Assembly (NCBI GenBank): GCA_965199095.1
Contig: CBDAQM010000007.1
Span: 558,001-622,000 of the forward strand
Direction of reading: 5' to 3'
DNA length: 64,000 bases
Origin: LMUY01 sp965199095
Lineage (GTDB): Bacteria > Pseudomonadota > Alphaproteobacteria > Acetobacterales > Acetobacteraceae
Below, in pieces: positions 18,022-25,786 of this stretch (within the stretch, counting starts at the first letter, position 1; each line of letters starts with the position of its first letter). Made by a program: the position numbers and the translations under genes. A model generated the notes under the pieces. It saw only the letters and a list, made by a program, of their open reading frames with translations. It was not told the origin of the DNA and ran no database searches.

Positions 18022-18423
18022 ATGTCAGTTCAGGGAATACAAGAAGCGGCCAATAAAGCTGAGCACACGGCCCGCTCTCTAGCCGCATCAGTGACCGCAT
18101 CTGCTGCCGCGACGCCGGACAATGAGATACTTCAGGTCTGCGCCGAAACTGCCACGGTTATGATTGAGCTTGCAGGGAAGCGCGCAAGGCTTGTCCCCAA
18201 AGATGCCGCCGAAAGCCAGATAGAAACTGTCCACGAAGCACTGGCCGAACTTCAAGGTCAGGCGGACGATGGCCTGATCGGTCGGGATGAGGCTCTAGAA
18301 AAGCTAGATCGTCTCAAGTCTCTGGGTTTCGACCTGTGGCTAGCGACGCATCGCCGGGACGCCTGGGAGGCAATGGTCAAGGAACTGCTGGATCTGGTTG
18401 CGAGGTTGCCGCATGGAACCTGA
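18022..18423 (+). CDS. Unknown protein, 133 residues
   Basis: Mostly helical: IQEAANKAEHTARSLAAS at the start and ALEKLDRLKSLGFDLWLATH near 95-115. ATG at 18022 has AAAGG at about 8 nt. Overlaps the small terminase start by 11 bp, so the two are coupled. It is the first gene of the packaging-like segment. Confidence 0.55.
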   Translation: MSVQGIQEAANKAEHTARSLAASVTASAAATPDNEILQVCAETATVMIELAGKRARLVPKDAAESQIETVHEALAELQGQADDGLIGRDEALEKLDRLKSLGFDLWLATHRRDAWEAMVKELLDLVARLPHGT

Positions 18424-18958
18424 TGACCTGGTTTCGGCGGAACAGTTAGGCGCCTGGCTCCAATTAAACGAGCGGCAGGTCCGCAAGCTGGCCGAACGCC
18501 AAATCATCGAGCGCGACGGCCGCGGGCGCTACCGTCTCCAGAAATCGGTTCAGGCAGTGGTGATCCATCAGCGGGAGGTGTCCGCAGGCCGAAAGGCTGA
18601 TGCGGCGGTCGACAGTGCGCCGTTAGACTTGGTCGCAGAGCGGGCGCGGGTCGCGAAAGAGATGGCTGACGGCCTCTCAATGAAGAACGCGCAGCGTCGG
18701 GGCGAGCTTGTGGAGGTTGCAATAGCGTGCCGAGAGATGGAACGGGATTACTCCCGGGTCCGCACTCGGCTGCTGGCCTTGCCGTCCAGTCACGCTGCCC
18801 AGCTTGCCCGACTTCGAACACCGCACGAGGTGAACGAGGCACTGACGAAGCTGATTATTGAGGTGCTGGAGGAGCTATCGGCCGGCAAGGGCTGGGATGA
18901 GCGGGGAGGGCAGGACGATACCACCCATGATGTCCCGCCCGAAGGAGATGTCGAATAA
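18413..18958 (+). CDS. Phage terminase small subunit, Nu1-like
   Basis: 181 residues. The N-terminal winged helix-turn-helix (about 6-50: VSAEQLGAWLQLNERQVRKLAERQI, GRGRYRLQKSVQAVVIHQRE) is the lambda Nu1-type DNA-binding domain. The rest is helical and suits oligomerisation. TerS recognises cos or pac sites for packaging. No large terminase follows. In satellites an isolated TerS redirects a helper phage's TerL to the satellite genome; that is the likely role but is inferred. The stop overlaps the next ATG (TAATG). Confidence 0.8.
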   Translation: MEPDDLVSAEQLGAWLQLNERQVRKLAERQIIERDGRGRYRLQKSVQAVVIHQREVSAGRKADAAVDSAPLDLVAERARVAKEMADGLSMKNAQRRGELVEVAIACREMERDYSRVRTRLLALPSSHAAQLARLRTPHEVNEALTKLIIEVLEELSAGKGWDERGGQDDTTHDVPPEGDVE

Positions 18959-19377
18959 TGCCCTCCGCATCCCCGATAGTCGCCCTCCGCCGGGCCGAAG
19001 CCATCCTCCGCGCCAGTGGCGACCCGGACGGCGTTGCCGTGGCCGATGGCCTAGCCCGGCACGTATACGAGGGTGCCAGCCTGCCCCATGCCCTGGGACT
19101 GGTGCGGTATGGCGGAGGCGGCAGCTATGCCACGGCGGAGTGCCGGGCGGAGCGGAACCGGCTGCTGCAAGAGGTGTGGCGCCGCTACTTCTCCGACCTG
19201 GACCGCGAGCCCGCTGCGGCTGCTATCCTGGCGGCATTGGGACGGCAGACCCGGGCGCGCGGGCGCACCACGGATGACCTGTCGCGCCGCCTTGAGGTGT
19301 TGGTGCAGTTCGATCCGCCCGTGCCCGCCAGCGTCCGGCAGGTCCGCAAGGTTCTGGCCCTTTACTCAGTGTTTTAA
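18958..19377 (+). CDS. Unknown protein following TerS
   Basis: 139 residues; helical with YEGASLPHALGLVRYGGGGSYATAE near 35-60 and a Arg-rich middle (WRRYFSDLDRE). Begins on the TerS stop and has AAGGAG upstream inside the TerS gene. No family recognised. Coupling suggests it works in packaging or DNA handling, but nothing in its sequence shows this. Confidence 0.55.
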   Translation: MPSASPIVALRRAEAILRASGDPDGVAVADGLARHVYEGASLPHALGLVRYGGGGSYATAECRAERNRLLQEVWRRYFSDLDREPAAAAILAALGRQTRARGRTTDDLSRRLEVLVQFDPPVPASVRQVRKVLALYSVF

Positions 19378-19407
19378 GGGCCAGACTAATCCGCCAATTT
19401 GCGGAAT

Positions 19408-19614
19408 ATGAACCGTCGCCTCCCCTTGGACATCGCCCCCGATCTGACGCTTTCGATCGGCAGCGAATCAGTGCGCGTGACACCGTTCCTCGGCATGCGG
19501 CTGGCCGAGAGCCTGATGACCGTGAGCGCCCGCGAGCGGGTGCGCCAGGCCGAAGAAGCCGAACGCGCCAAGATGATCCGCATCCCCATTCCGCGCCGGA
19601 GCAAACGCGCGTGA
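19408..19614 (+). CDS. Small unknown protein, 68 residues
   Basis: Starts MNRRLPLDIAPDLTLSIG, ends in a basic tail (IPRRSKRA). ATG at 19399 is an equally possible start. Its stop overlaps the GTG of the next 45-codon frame. No family recognised. Confidence 0.5.
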   Translation: MNRRLPLDIAPDLTLSIGSESVRVTPFLGMRLAESLMTVSARERVRQAEEAERAKMIRIPIPRRSKRA

Positions 19615-19748
19615 CCAATGCCCCCGCCCGCATCCGACCTGGTGCCCGTGGACCCATCGGGAGCAAATCCGACTTCGGGAAAGCCGGCGGGGGCGAGCGT
19701 TGGCCGGGTAAAGTCGGAAGGTCCACAACCATTCACCGGAGCGCCTGA
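19611..19748 (+). CDS. 45-residue basic protein
   Basis: GTG start overlapping the previous TGA (GTGA); stop TGA overlapping the next ATG (TGATG). Sequence is basic and glycine-rich (FGKAGGGERWPGK). The precise fit between neighbours is the evidence for translation. Confidence 0.45.
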   Translation: MTNAPARIRPGARGPIGSKSDFGKAGGGERWPGKVGRSTTIHRSA

Positions 19749-20227
19749 TGGGTATCTTTGCCGAGCTATTCGACAGGGCCAAGGTCAACCCCGCCGAGGC
19801 GGCCAAAAACCCGCCTCGCGCGCAGATGGCACGCATCACGGTTCCGACGCCTCCACGCCCTGCTGCGGCCCGCGTGCTGGTGCAGGGCGTTCCCCACCGG
19901 CCGGCAGCGGAGCAGTCCGATCGCCGCCCCGCTGCCGAGCAGGCCCGCTACGATCGGGAGCAGGCAGTGAACACCGCGCGCGTCATCGCAGAAACGAAGG
20001 CCATCGCCTCCTACTATGCCAGAGGGGAAGCCCGCCTCGCCCAGCAGGCAGCGGACGCGGAGCGGAAAGCCGATCGCGAGTTCGCGCAGTCCGTGCTTCG
20101 CGCCGCCGCCAAGTTCCGGGGCGAGAAGTTCAGCACAAAGGATTGGGTCGAGCCTCCACCGCAGGCGACCTACAGCCCCACCGCCGCTGAGATCATCGCC
20201 GCTGCCGAAAAGCGCCGGAGCCTCTGA
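19748..20227 (+). CDS. Unknown protein, helical, 159 residues
   Basis: Starts MGIFAELFDRAKVNP. A Pro/Arg-rich stretch (about 35-60) is followed by a long Ala/Glu/Arg helix (about 65-125). Coupled on both sides by one-base overlaps. No recognised domain; the shape could fit a structural or scaffold role, which is speculation. Confidence 0.5.
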   Translation: MGIFAELFDRAKVNPAEAAKNPPRAQMARITVPTPPRPAAARVLVQGVPHRPAAEQSDRRPAAEQARYDREQAVNTARVIAETKAIASYYARGEARLAQQAADAERKADREFAQSVLRAAAKFRGEKFSTKDWVEPPPQATYSPTAAEIIAAAEKRRSL

Positions 20228-20313
20228 TGCCGGCGATCACCAACGCCCTGCGCAACGTCGGCATCCTCTGCTTCACCCGCGCCAGCGGCTTCGCCCGTCC
20301 CGGCCGCATCTGA
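20227..20313 (+). CDS. 28-residue ORF
   Basis: ATG overlaps the TGA of the preceding gene by one base; reads MPAITNALRNVGILCFTR and stops at 20313, 13 bp before the next gene. Supported only by position and overlap. Confidence 0.3.
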   Translation: MPAITNALRNVGILCFTRASGFARPGRI

Positions 20314-20326
20314 CCAAGGATCCAGG

Positions 20327-21067
20327 ATGAGTTACACAGTAGGCTTCCAGGGCGGCGCAACTGGCCCGTTCGTCCATGATCGCGGCACGGCACCGCCAGC
20401 CCGGGCCGACAACCCCCCGCCGAAGTGGAGTCCGCTGGACAAAATCGTGCGCGAGCCGCCTTCCGCCCAGCAAATCGCCCGTGAGCAGCGCGAGGCCGAG
20501 GAAGCCCGCATTGCCCGCATGCGACCGGCGGACAAGAGCGTGCGCGCCGTGCAGGCGGCAGTCGATGCCATCATTGCGGAACGTGCCATCGCGGACGCCC
20601 GGTTGCTGGCTCGGCGCGACGCGGAGGAGGGGTTGTCGGACGGCGCCTATCACGCGCCCGAAATCATCCGCGACACCATAAACAAGCTGGAACTGGCCGA
20701 GTTCGAGGCCCGCAACTTGGCCAATATGGAAGCCAGCATGCGCGCCAGCCTGGTCGCCGCGGAAGAAACTGAGTTGGAGGAGCTGCGCGACCTAGCAGAC
20801 CGCGCCAAGGCGGCGGAGCAGGTGGTCGGGCGGTTCCGGTCGTTCATTGCAAAGGAGTATCCCAAGGCCGCGATGACGGTGCAGGCCGGCCTTGCGTTGG
20901 AGCGGGAGGCTGAGAGCGCGATGCACGTCCTGCGCGCCGCCAGCTATCGCCTGCCGGGCTACAACACGCCGGAGGATCTGCCCCGAGTGGTGAACGGCAC
21001 GGCACGCGAGGCTTTCCGCTTCCGGGCCTGCCTGCCGGGCACTGACGTGCGTCCGCAGGAGCGTTGA
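20327..21067 (+). CDS. Unknown coiled-coil-rich protein, 246 residues
   Basis: After a proline-rich start (PPARADNPPPKWSPLDK) it is dominated by long charged Ala/Glu/Arg helices (about 45-215), consistent with coiled coil. AAGGA lies 6 nt before the ATG at 20327. It directly precedes the baseplate hub gene. It might be a chaperone or scaffold for it; no family is recognised. Confidence 0.55.
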   Translation: MSYTVGFQGGATGPFVHDRGTAPPARADNPPPKWSPLDKIVREPPSAQQIAREQREAEEARIARMRPADKSVRAVQAAVDAIIAERAIADARLLARRDAEEGLSDGAYHAPEIIRDTINKLELAEFEARNLANMEASMRASLVAAEETELEELRDLADRAKAAEQVVGRFRSFIAKEYPKAAMTVQAGLALEREAESAMHVLRAASYRLPGYNTPEDLPRVVNGTAREAFRFRACLPGTDVRPQER

Positions 21068-21073
21068 TCAACC

Positions 21074-22312
21074 ATGCCCGACACGATACTTCGCGTCCCC
21101 GGCGGCGCTCAGCAGGAGGCCGCCCCGCGCGGCACCCCATCCTCCAACGACGTCAAGCTGACCATCAACGGCAAGATATGGTCCGGCTGGACCGCTGTGC
21201 GGATCGGTCGCGGGGTTGAGCGCTTCCCATCCGACTTCGAGGTGGCGCTGACGGAGCGTTATCCTGGCGAGGCCGGCACGCTGCTGGTTGAGGCTGGGCA
21301 GGCGTGCGTGTTGAAAATCGGCAACGACCTGATCATCACCGGGGCGATTGACCGATACACGCCCGCGATCACGCCAACAGGCCACGAAGTCCGCATCCAC
21401 GGGCGCAGCCTTTGCCGCGCCTTGGTAGACTGTTCTGCCGGCGTGCTGGCGGATGACAGTTTCTCGGCTATTTTCGCCTCACAGACTGCTTTGGGCACCA
21501 TCCAGCAAATCGTCAAGCCGCTCGGCATCACCGTCACGTCAACGGCCGATGCCGCGCAGGCCATCATCCCGCAAATCGTCCTGAACCTAGGTGAAACCGC
21601 AGCCGAGGTGATCGACCGCATCTGCCGCTGGGCGGGGTTGCTCTATTACGACACGCCGGACGGCAACATGGTTTTGGCGCAGGTTGGCACGGGGAAGGCC
21701 GCCTCCGGCTTCCAGCAGGGGGTCAACGTCGAGGCGGCCGGCGCGACCTTTTCGGCTGACCAGCGCTATAGCGACTATATCGTGGTGTGGATGTCCAGCG
21801 CCGGACTGGTCGTCAACCGTGCGGACTTGCCCGATGGTTCAACCAACGGCAACAGCCGGACCATCCAGAAAGACACCTCGCAGCCTGGCATAGGCTTTCG
21901 GCCGCATGTGATTGTGTGCGAGCAGGTGGACCAATCCAGCGACTTCGGCATGCGCCGCGCAGTCTGGGAGATGAACCGCCGCAACGGCCGTAGCCGGGCT
22001 GTGACACTGACCACGGACACGTGGCGGGACAGCGCTGGCAAGCTGTGGACGCCCAACACCCTGGTGACGGTGAGCCTACCCATTCTGAAGATCACATCGG
22101 AGCAATGGGTGATCGGCGAGGTGACCTATCGGCGCGACGAGGCCGGCACGCATGCCGATCTGACCTTGATGCCGCCAGAGGCTTACCAGCCCGAGCCGTT
22201 CAACCTCCGTCCTATTGACTGGCAGACGCAGCAGGCGTTGCGCGAAGGCGGCGCGCAGAAGGAGACGCCTGCTCCCTATGATCCCGGCCGCGTGCCACGT
22301 GGGGATCGCTGA
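21074..22312 (+). CDS. Phage baseplate hub protein, Mu gpP-like
   Basis: 412 residues resembling the gp27/Mu P hub family: KLTINGKIWSGWTAVRIGRGVERFPSDFEVAL (about 28-60), ITGAIDRYTPAITPTGHEVRIHGRSLCRALVDCSAG (about 87-122), and an internal repeat domain with QRYSDYIVV. These proteins form the central ring under the tail spike of contractile phages. It is the only tail gene in the element; tube, sheath, spike and tape measure are absent. The protein is full length with no disruption, so it may be kept for a purpose such as altering a helper phage's baseplate. Confidence 0.75.
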   Translation: MPDTILRVPGGAQQEAAPRGTPSSNDVKLTINGKIWSGWTAVRIGRGVERFPSDFEVALTERYPGEAGTLLVEAGQACVLKIGNDLIITGAIDRYTPAITPTGHEVRIHGRSLCRALVDCSAGVLADDSFSAIFASQTALGTIQQIVKPLGITVTSTADAAQAIIPQIVLNLGETAAEVIDRICRWAGLLYYDTPDGNMVLAQVGTGKAASGFQQGVNVEAAGATFSADQRYSDYIVVWMSSAGLVVNRADLPDGSTNGNSRTIQKDTSQPGIGFRPHVIVCEQVDQSSDFGMRRAVWEMNRRNGRSRAVTLTTDTWRDSAGKLWTPNTLVTVSLPILKITSEQWVIGEVTYRRDEAGTHADLTLMPPEAYQPEPFNLRPIDWQTQQALREGGAQKETPAPYDPGRVPRGDR

Positions 22313-22374
22313 CGCGCAGCCTACAACAGGCACGCCAGCGGGGAGCAGAATAGGGCGAGGAAATAGCGCATGGT

Positions 22375-22620
22375 TCAATTGTCTCGCTCTTGCTTCATCT
22401 CTTCCCGGATAACGTACTGGGCCTTGCCCTTGGCATCACTGACTGCTTCCGCGCTGGTGAGCGCCAGTTCATCCACATTCTCACCGAAGTGGCCGCCATT
22501 GATTGTATAGGACCAGGTCCAGCGGTCAGGCCGTCCCGCCGGTTCCGCGATGACCCGTATCGACCGCCCCTCGTACAGGTGCGTCACGATCACCGGTGGG
22601 GGCAGCGGCCTCTTGCTCAT
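22375..22620 (-). CDS. Unknown protein, 81 residues
   Basis: Begins MSKRPLPPPVIVTHLYEG; WTWSYTINGGHFG in the middle; charged helical end. Composition looks like a real protein and its opposite strand has no convincing gene. The only Shine-Dalgarno-like run (GGGGG) abuts the ATG, so the start is uncertain. No family known to me. Confidence 0.5.
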   Translation of the reverse strand: MSKRPLPPPVIVTHLYEGRSIRVIAEPAGRPDRWTWSYTINGGHFGENVDELALTSAEAVSDAKGKAQYVIREEMKQERDN

Positions 22621-22728
22621 CCCCCAACGCTCGCACGGCCGGCGGTGGGCGGGAAGGGGTTACAGAACCCAAGTCGTAGAGGCTACCCTGAGAACAGTGG
22701 CCGACGTGCGAAGGAAGTCTTTAGGATC

Positions 22729-23574
22729 GTGGGCGAGGCGAGGCTCAAGCAGTATAGCCGGAGAAAGCTCCTAGTTGACCATCCGTGGTGCTGCTATTGC
22801 GGCGCCCCGGCCACCACGACCGATCACTGCCCGCCCCGCGCGTTGTTCTTCGATCGCAGATGGCCAGAGGGATACGAATTCCCAGCGTGCAGCCCGTGTA
22901 ATCAAGAGGCGCGGCGAGACGAGCAGGTCGTTTCGGTTTTGGCTAAAGTCTGGGCAGGTAAAGAGATGACCCCAGATCAGCAGCGGTATTGGGAAGGCGG
23001 GGCCGATGGCTTGCGAAATACAAGGCCTGATATTGCTGCGGAAATGTCCGTCAGAGTTAGCCGGAATCAACTTCGGAAAGAGCTTCGTCACCTATTCGGC
23101 CGCGAAAGAGGCGACGAGATGCGAATGGCCGGTTACCAGGCCACCCCGATGGGTCCAAAAACAGAAGAGGCAGTCCGCAATTTCGGAGTGAAGCTCGCCA
23201 AGGCATTATACTACAAACACACGAAGAAAATTCTAGACGGAGAAATCTTGATGCTATCTGGTGCGCTTGCAAGGGGAGCATTCACTCCAGACGGCCTCGC
23301 GGCAATGCTGAAAATAGCTCCTTTCGAAGCTCAACTCCAAAGAGGGGATGAGGATTTGAGGAGCCAATTCATCTACAGGTTCAATTACAAAGACGTGGAA
23401 ACTCCAATCTTATATGCTGTTACCCAGTTCTCAGACCAATTAATATACGCGATCACAGCTTTGAGCGCGGAATTTCTGAGCGACCCCGCCGTTGCAGAGC
23501 AGTGGGCAAAGATGCCGGCTGATCCGTGGCCCTTTGAGCGGATCGTGGTCAAGCGGCAGCATTGGCTAGTTTAG
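22729..23574 (+). CDS. HNH endonuclease-type protein
   Basis: 281 residues from GTG at 22729. Residues about 22-60 hold CCYCGAPATTTDHCPPRALF and FPACSPCNQEARRDEQ: two CxxC pairs around the D-H motif of zinc-supported HNH nucleases. The larger C-terminal part (about 70-281) is helical and unrecognised. The second half is clearly less GC-rich than the neighbours (for example 23200-23480), a sign of separate transfer. It lies at the right end of the element near attR, a typical place for defence or packaging nucleases. The start codon is uncertain. Confidence 0.75.
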   Translation: MGEARLKQYSRRKLLVDHPWCCYCGAPATTTDHCPPRALFFDRRWPEGYEFPACSPCNQEARRDEQVVSVLAKVWAGKEMTPDQQRYWEGGADGLRNTRPDIAAEMSVRVSRNQLRKELRHLFGRERGDEMRMAGYQATPMGPKTEEAVRNFGVKLAKALYYKHTKKILDGEILMLSGALARGAFTPDGLAAMLKIAPFEAQLQRGDEDLRSQFIYRFNYKDVETPILYAVTQFSDQLIYAITALSAEFLSDPAVAEQWAKMPADPWPFERIVVKRQHWLV

Positions 23575-23642
23575 AGGTTATACCCCTACACGCCGCCACG
23601 CGCCTTGAAGGGCTGGCGCTACCGTCCGATCAGCACGAGCAC

Positions 23643-23831
23643 TTAGGCCACGTATACCACTGGCATCAGCGCCGACAGTCCTGCCGCAACCCCCATGCAA
23701 GTCCACCCGGTTCGCCGCCGGCCGTGCGAGTGGCGCGCGAACTGTCCGAACACGATGGCCAGCCCGATGCAACCGAGGGAGTCCGCGGTGAGTCCGCTAA
23801 GCTCGACGTAACACCAAGGAGCCTGGCCCAT
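23643..23831 (-). CDS. Possible small membrane protein
   Basis: 62-codon frame with a hydrophobic segment (LGCIGLAIVFGQF), a basic loop (HSHGRRR) and a second hydrophobic segment (GVAAGLSALMPVVYVA), a two-helix hairpin pattern. No clear ribosome binding site. It overlaps the right 19-bp terminal repeat. May be spurious; nothing else is seen in 23575-23862 except that repeat. Confidence 0.3.
   Translation of the reverse strand: MGQAPWCYVELSGLTADSLGCIGLAIVFGQFARHSHGRRRTGWTCMGVAAGLSALMPVVYVA
23779..23797 (+). repeat. 19-bp terminal repeat, right copy
   Basis: Identical, same orientation, to 7506-7524; 65 bp from the attR edge. In the circular form the two copies would flank the attachment core at unequal distances (about 65 and 130 bp), as arm sites of tyrosine recombinases do. 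Confidence 0.6.
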
Positions 23832-23862
23832 GGCGCTCTAAATCGCAGCGAAATCAACTGGC

Positions 23863-23914
23863 TGCCCGCCGCCGGACTCGAACCGGCACGCCTTACGGCC
23901 GCGGATTTTAAGTC
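23863..23914. repeat. attR within tRNA-Leu
   Basis: 52 bp shared with 7323-7376, from the tRNA 3' end through the anticodon loop. The integrated element keeps the tRNA whole at this end. Confidence 0.88.
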
Positions 23915-23943
23915 CGCCGCGTCTACCATTCCGCCAGGCGGGC
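23863..23943 (-). tRNA. tRNA-Leu(UAA)
   Basis: 81 nt, complete cloverleaf: acceptor stem GCCCGCC/GGCGGGC with A discriminator, anticodon stem GCGGA/TCCGC around CTTAAAA (anticodon TAA), variable arm GCC-GTAA-GGC, T-arm GCCGG-TTCGAGT-CCGGC. CCA is not encoded. Its 3' part is the integration site of the adjacent element and, after integration, is probably element-derived. Confidence 0.95.
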
Positions 23944-23954
23944 GCGGCAGCGTT

Positions 23955-24866
23955 TTAACCCGCGGCCACGCGCTTGGCGATATCCAGCGCGCGGCGGATC
24001 AGCGTGTCACTCGCCTCCGGGGTGCGGAATGCGCTGTGCGCCGTGAGCGTCACCCGCTCCAGCGTCGTGAACGGATGCCCGGCGGGCAGCGGCTCCTGGT
24101 CGAACACATCCATTGCGGCGTGCGCGATCCGGCCGGCGCGCAGGGCCTCCACCAGAGCCGCCTCGTCCACCAGCGCGCCGCGGGCGGTGTTGACCAGGAT
24201 CGTCGACGGCCGCAACTGCGCCAAGTGCTCGACGCCCAGGAACCCCCGTGTCTCATCCGTGAGCAGCAGGTGCAGCGACAGCACGTCGCTCTCCGCCAGC
24301 AACCGGTCCAGCCCGACGAACTCGACGCCGGGCGCCTCCCGCGGCGTGCGGTTCCAGGCGATCACCCGCATGCCGGCGCCGCCCATGATCCGGGCCACCT
24401 CCCCCGCGATCCCGCCGAAGCCGAGCAAGCCCAGCGTCTTGCCATGAAGCTGCACGCCCTCGGTGCGCAGCCACTGCCCGGCGCGCATGCCCCGGTCCAT
24501 CGCCGCCACGCCCCGGGCCGCCGCCCAGATCAGCGCCACCGTGTGCTCGGCCACCGCGATGTCGCCATAGCCCTTGATGATGTGGACGGTGATGCCGAGC
24601 TCGGCCAGCTCCTCCGGGTTCATGTAGGACCGGGCGCCCGTGCCCAGGAAGATCACGTGCTTCAGCGTCGGGCATTGCCGCAGCGCCTCGGTCGGCAGGG
24701 CGCTGTGGTCGTCCAGCACGAAGTCATACCCGTCCAGCAGGCTGCGCAGCACCTCCGCCGGGACGACGTCGTCCTGGTTCACGACGATGGACGGATCATC
24801 AGGCTGGACCACGCGGTCGAACACGTCTGCCAGCGCATCGCCCGCGTCCAGGAATAGGCCCTTCAT
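23955..24866 (-). CDS. D-isomer-specific 2-hydroxyacid dehydrogenase
   Basis: 303 residues. NAD-binding motif LGLLGFGGIAGEV (GxGxxG, about 139-150), catalytic Arg in LVNTARGALVDE, Glu in DVFDQEPLP, and His in LTAHSAFRTPEA. It should reduce 2-keto acids or oxidise D-2-hydroxyacids; the substrate is not evident. ATG at 24866 is chosen because GAGGAG lies 6-10 nt upstream. A single gene reading toward the tRNA. Confidence 0.88.
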   Translation of the reverse strand: MKGLFLDAGDALADVFDRVVQPDDPSIVVNQDDVVPAEVLRSLLDGYDFVLDDHSALPTEALRQCPTLKHVIFLGTGARSYMNPEELAELGITVHIIKGYGDIAVAEHTVALIWAAARGVAAMDRGMRAGQWLRTEGVQLHGKTLGLLGFGGIAGEVARIMGGAGMRVIAWNRTPREAPGVEFVGLDRLLAESDVLSLHLLLTDETRGFLGVEHLAQLRPSTILVNTARGALVDEAALVEALRAGRIAHAAMDVFDQEPLPAGHPFTTLERVTLTAHSAFRTPEASDTLIRRALDIAKRVAAG

Positions 24867-24976
24867 GCAACACTCCTCGCGTGTTCGGTGACCTTGCGGG
24901 GTGCAACGGGGCGAAGGCAAGGGTTGTCGCCGGATCGTCCGTTGACGCTGGGCTGGTCACCCTTCATCGTTGTCCC

Positions 24977-25786
24977 GTGCGCAACAGACTGAGTGAGTGG
25001 ACCCGTTGGGGCGTGTTGACGGCCGCACTGGCCGTGGCGCCGGTCGCCTGGCATGGGGCGTCCGCCGCCGACGCGGGCCGGGTGATGCAGCCGGTCCCGC
25101 CGGGCAAACCGCCCCCGCTGCGCCCGGGCGAACGGAGCGGAGCGCCACCCCATCCCGAATCCACCGGCACCAGCTTCGTCGCGGCGGAGGGCCGGCTGCT
25201 GACCAACAACCACGTGGTTGAGGGCTGCCGCCGCATGGTGGCGCGCAACGCCAAAGGGGTGGAACAGACGGCCCAGGTGATCGCAACGGACCGCGTCCGC
25301 GACCTGGCCCTGCTGACCGTGCCGAAGGAGTTCGGGCCGCCGTTGACCTTCCGCACGGCGCCGGAGGTCCGGCGCGGCGAGACGGTGGTCACCTATGGCT
25401 TTCCCCTGTTCGGCCTGCTCTCCTCCGGCCCCACCTTGACGACCGGCGACATCAGCGCGCTCAGCGGGCTGCGCGACAACCAGACGAACTATCAGATCAG
25501 CGCCCCGGTGCAGCCAGGTAATTCCGGCGGTCCCCTGCTGGACGGCCAGGGCAACGTGATCGGCGTGGTGGTCGCCAAGCTGAACGCCGCCCGCATCGCG
25601 GAGATGACGGATGGCGACATCCCGCAGAACGTGAATTTCGCGGTGAAGGGCGGCCCGGCGCTGGACTTCCTGCACGAGCACGGGGTGTCGCCGCGGACCG
25701 CCACCTCGGCCGGCGCCGACAAGGGTGCGGCGGCGGTGGGCGACATCGCCAACCCGTCCACCGCATTCCTGCAATGCTTCCATTAA
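24977..25786 (+). CDS. Secreted trypsin-like serine protease (S1C/DegP-like, no PDZ)
   Basis: 269 residues from GTG at 24977. A signal peptide (basic RNRLSEWTRW, hydrophobic VLTAALAVAPVAW, cleavage near GASA-ADAG) leads into a Pro-rich linker and a single protease domain with the triad His in LLTNNHVVEG, Asp in RDLALLTV and Ser in PGNSGGPLL. No PDZ domain follows. It probably works in the periplasm in protein quality control. The 3' end overlaps the transporter gene by 13 bp. Confidence 0.85.
   Translation: MRNRLSEWTRWGVLTAALAVAPVAWHGASAADAGRVMQPVPPGKPPPLRPGERSGAPPHPESTGTSFVAAEGRLLTNNHVVEGCRRMVARNAKGVEQTAQVIATDRVRDLALLTVPKEFGPPLTFRTAPEVRRGETVVTYGFPLFGLLSSGPTLTTGDISALSGLRDNQTNYQISAPVQPGNSGGPLLDGQGNVIGVVVAKLNAARIAEMTDGDIPQNVNFAVKGGPALDFLHEHGVSPRTATSAGADKGAAAVGDIANPSTAFLQCFH

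Larger units (their letters stand above)
7323..23914. mobile_element. tRNA-Leu-integrated element, phage-satellite-like, about 16.6 kb
   Basis: Bounded by a 54-bp tRNA-Leu 3' fragment on the left and the intact tRNA-Leu(UAA) on the right. It encodes an integrase, two AlpA-like regulators, an RHH repressor-like protein, a Toprim protein plus P4-type helicase, a Nu1-like small terminase, a baseplate hub protein and an HNH nuclease. It lacks large terminase, portal, major capsid, tail tube and lysis genes. Integrase + AlpA + primase-helicase + TerS is the gene set of P4/PICI-type satellites. A decayed prophage is the alternative, but the intact overlapping reading frames argue against general decay. 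Satellite identity is inference; integration at the tRNA is well supported. Confidence 0.85.

Noticed and set aside
7323..23914. Complete prophage
   Set aside because: No large terminase, portal, protease, major capsid, tail tube/sheath, tape measure or lysis gene was found in the interval.
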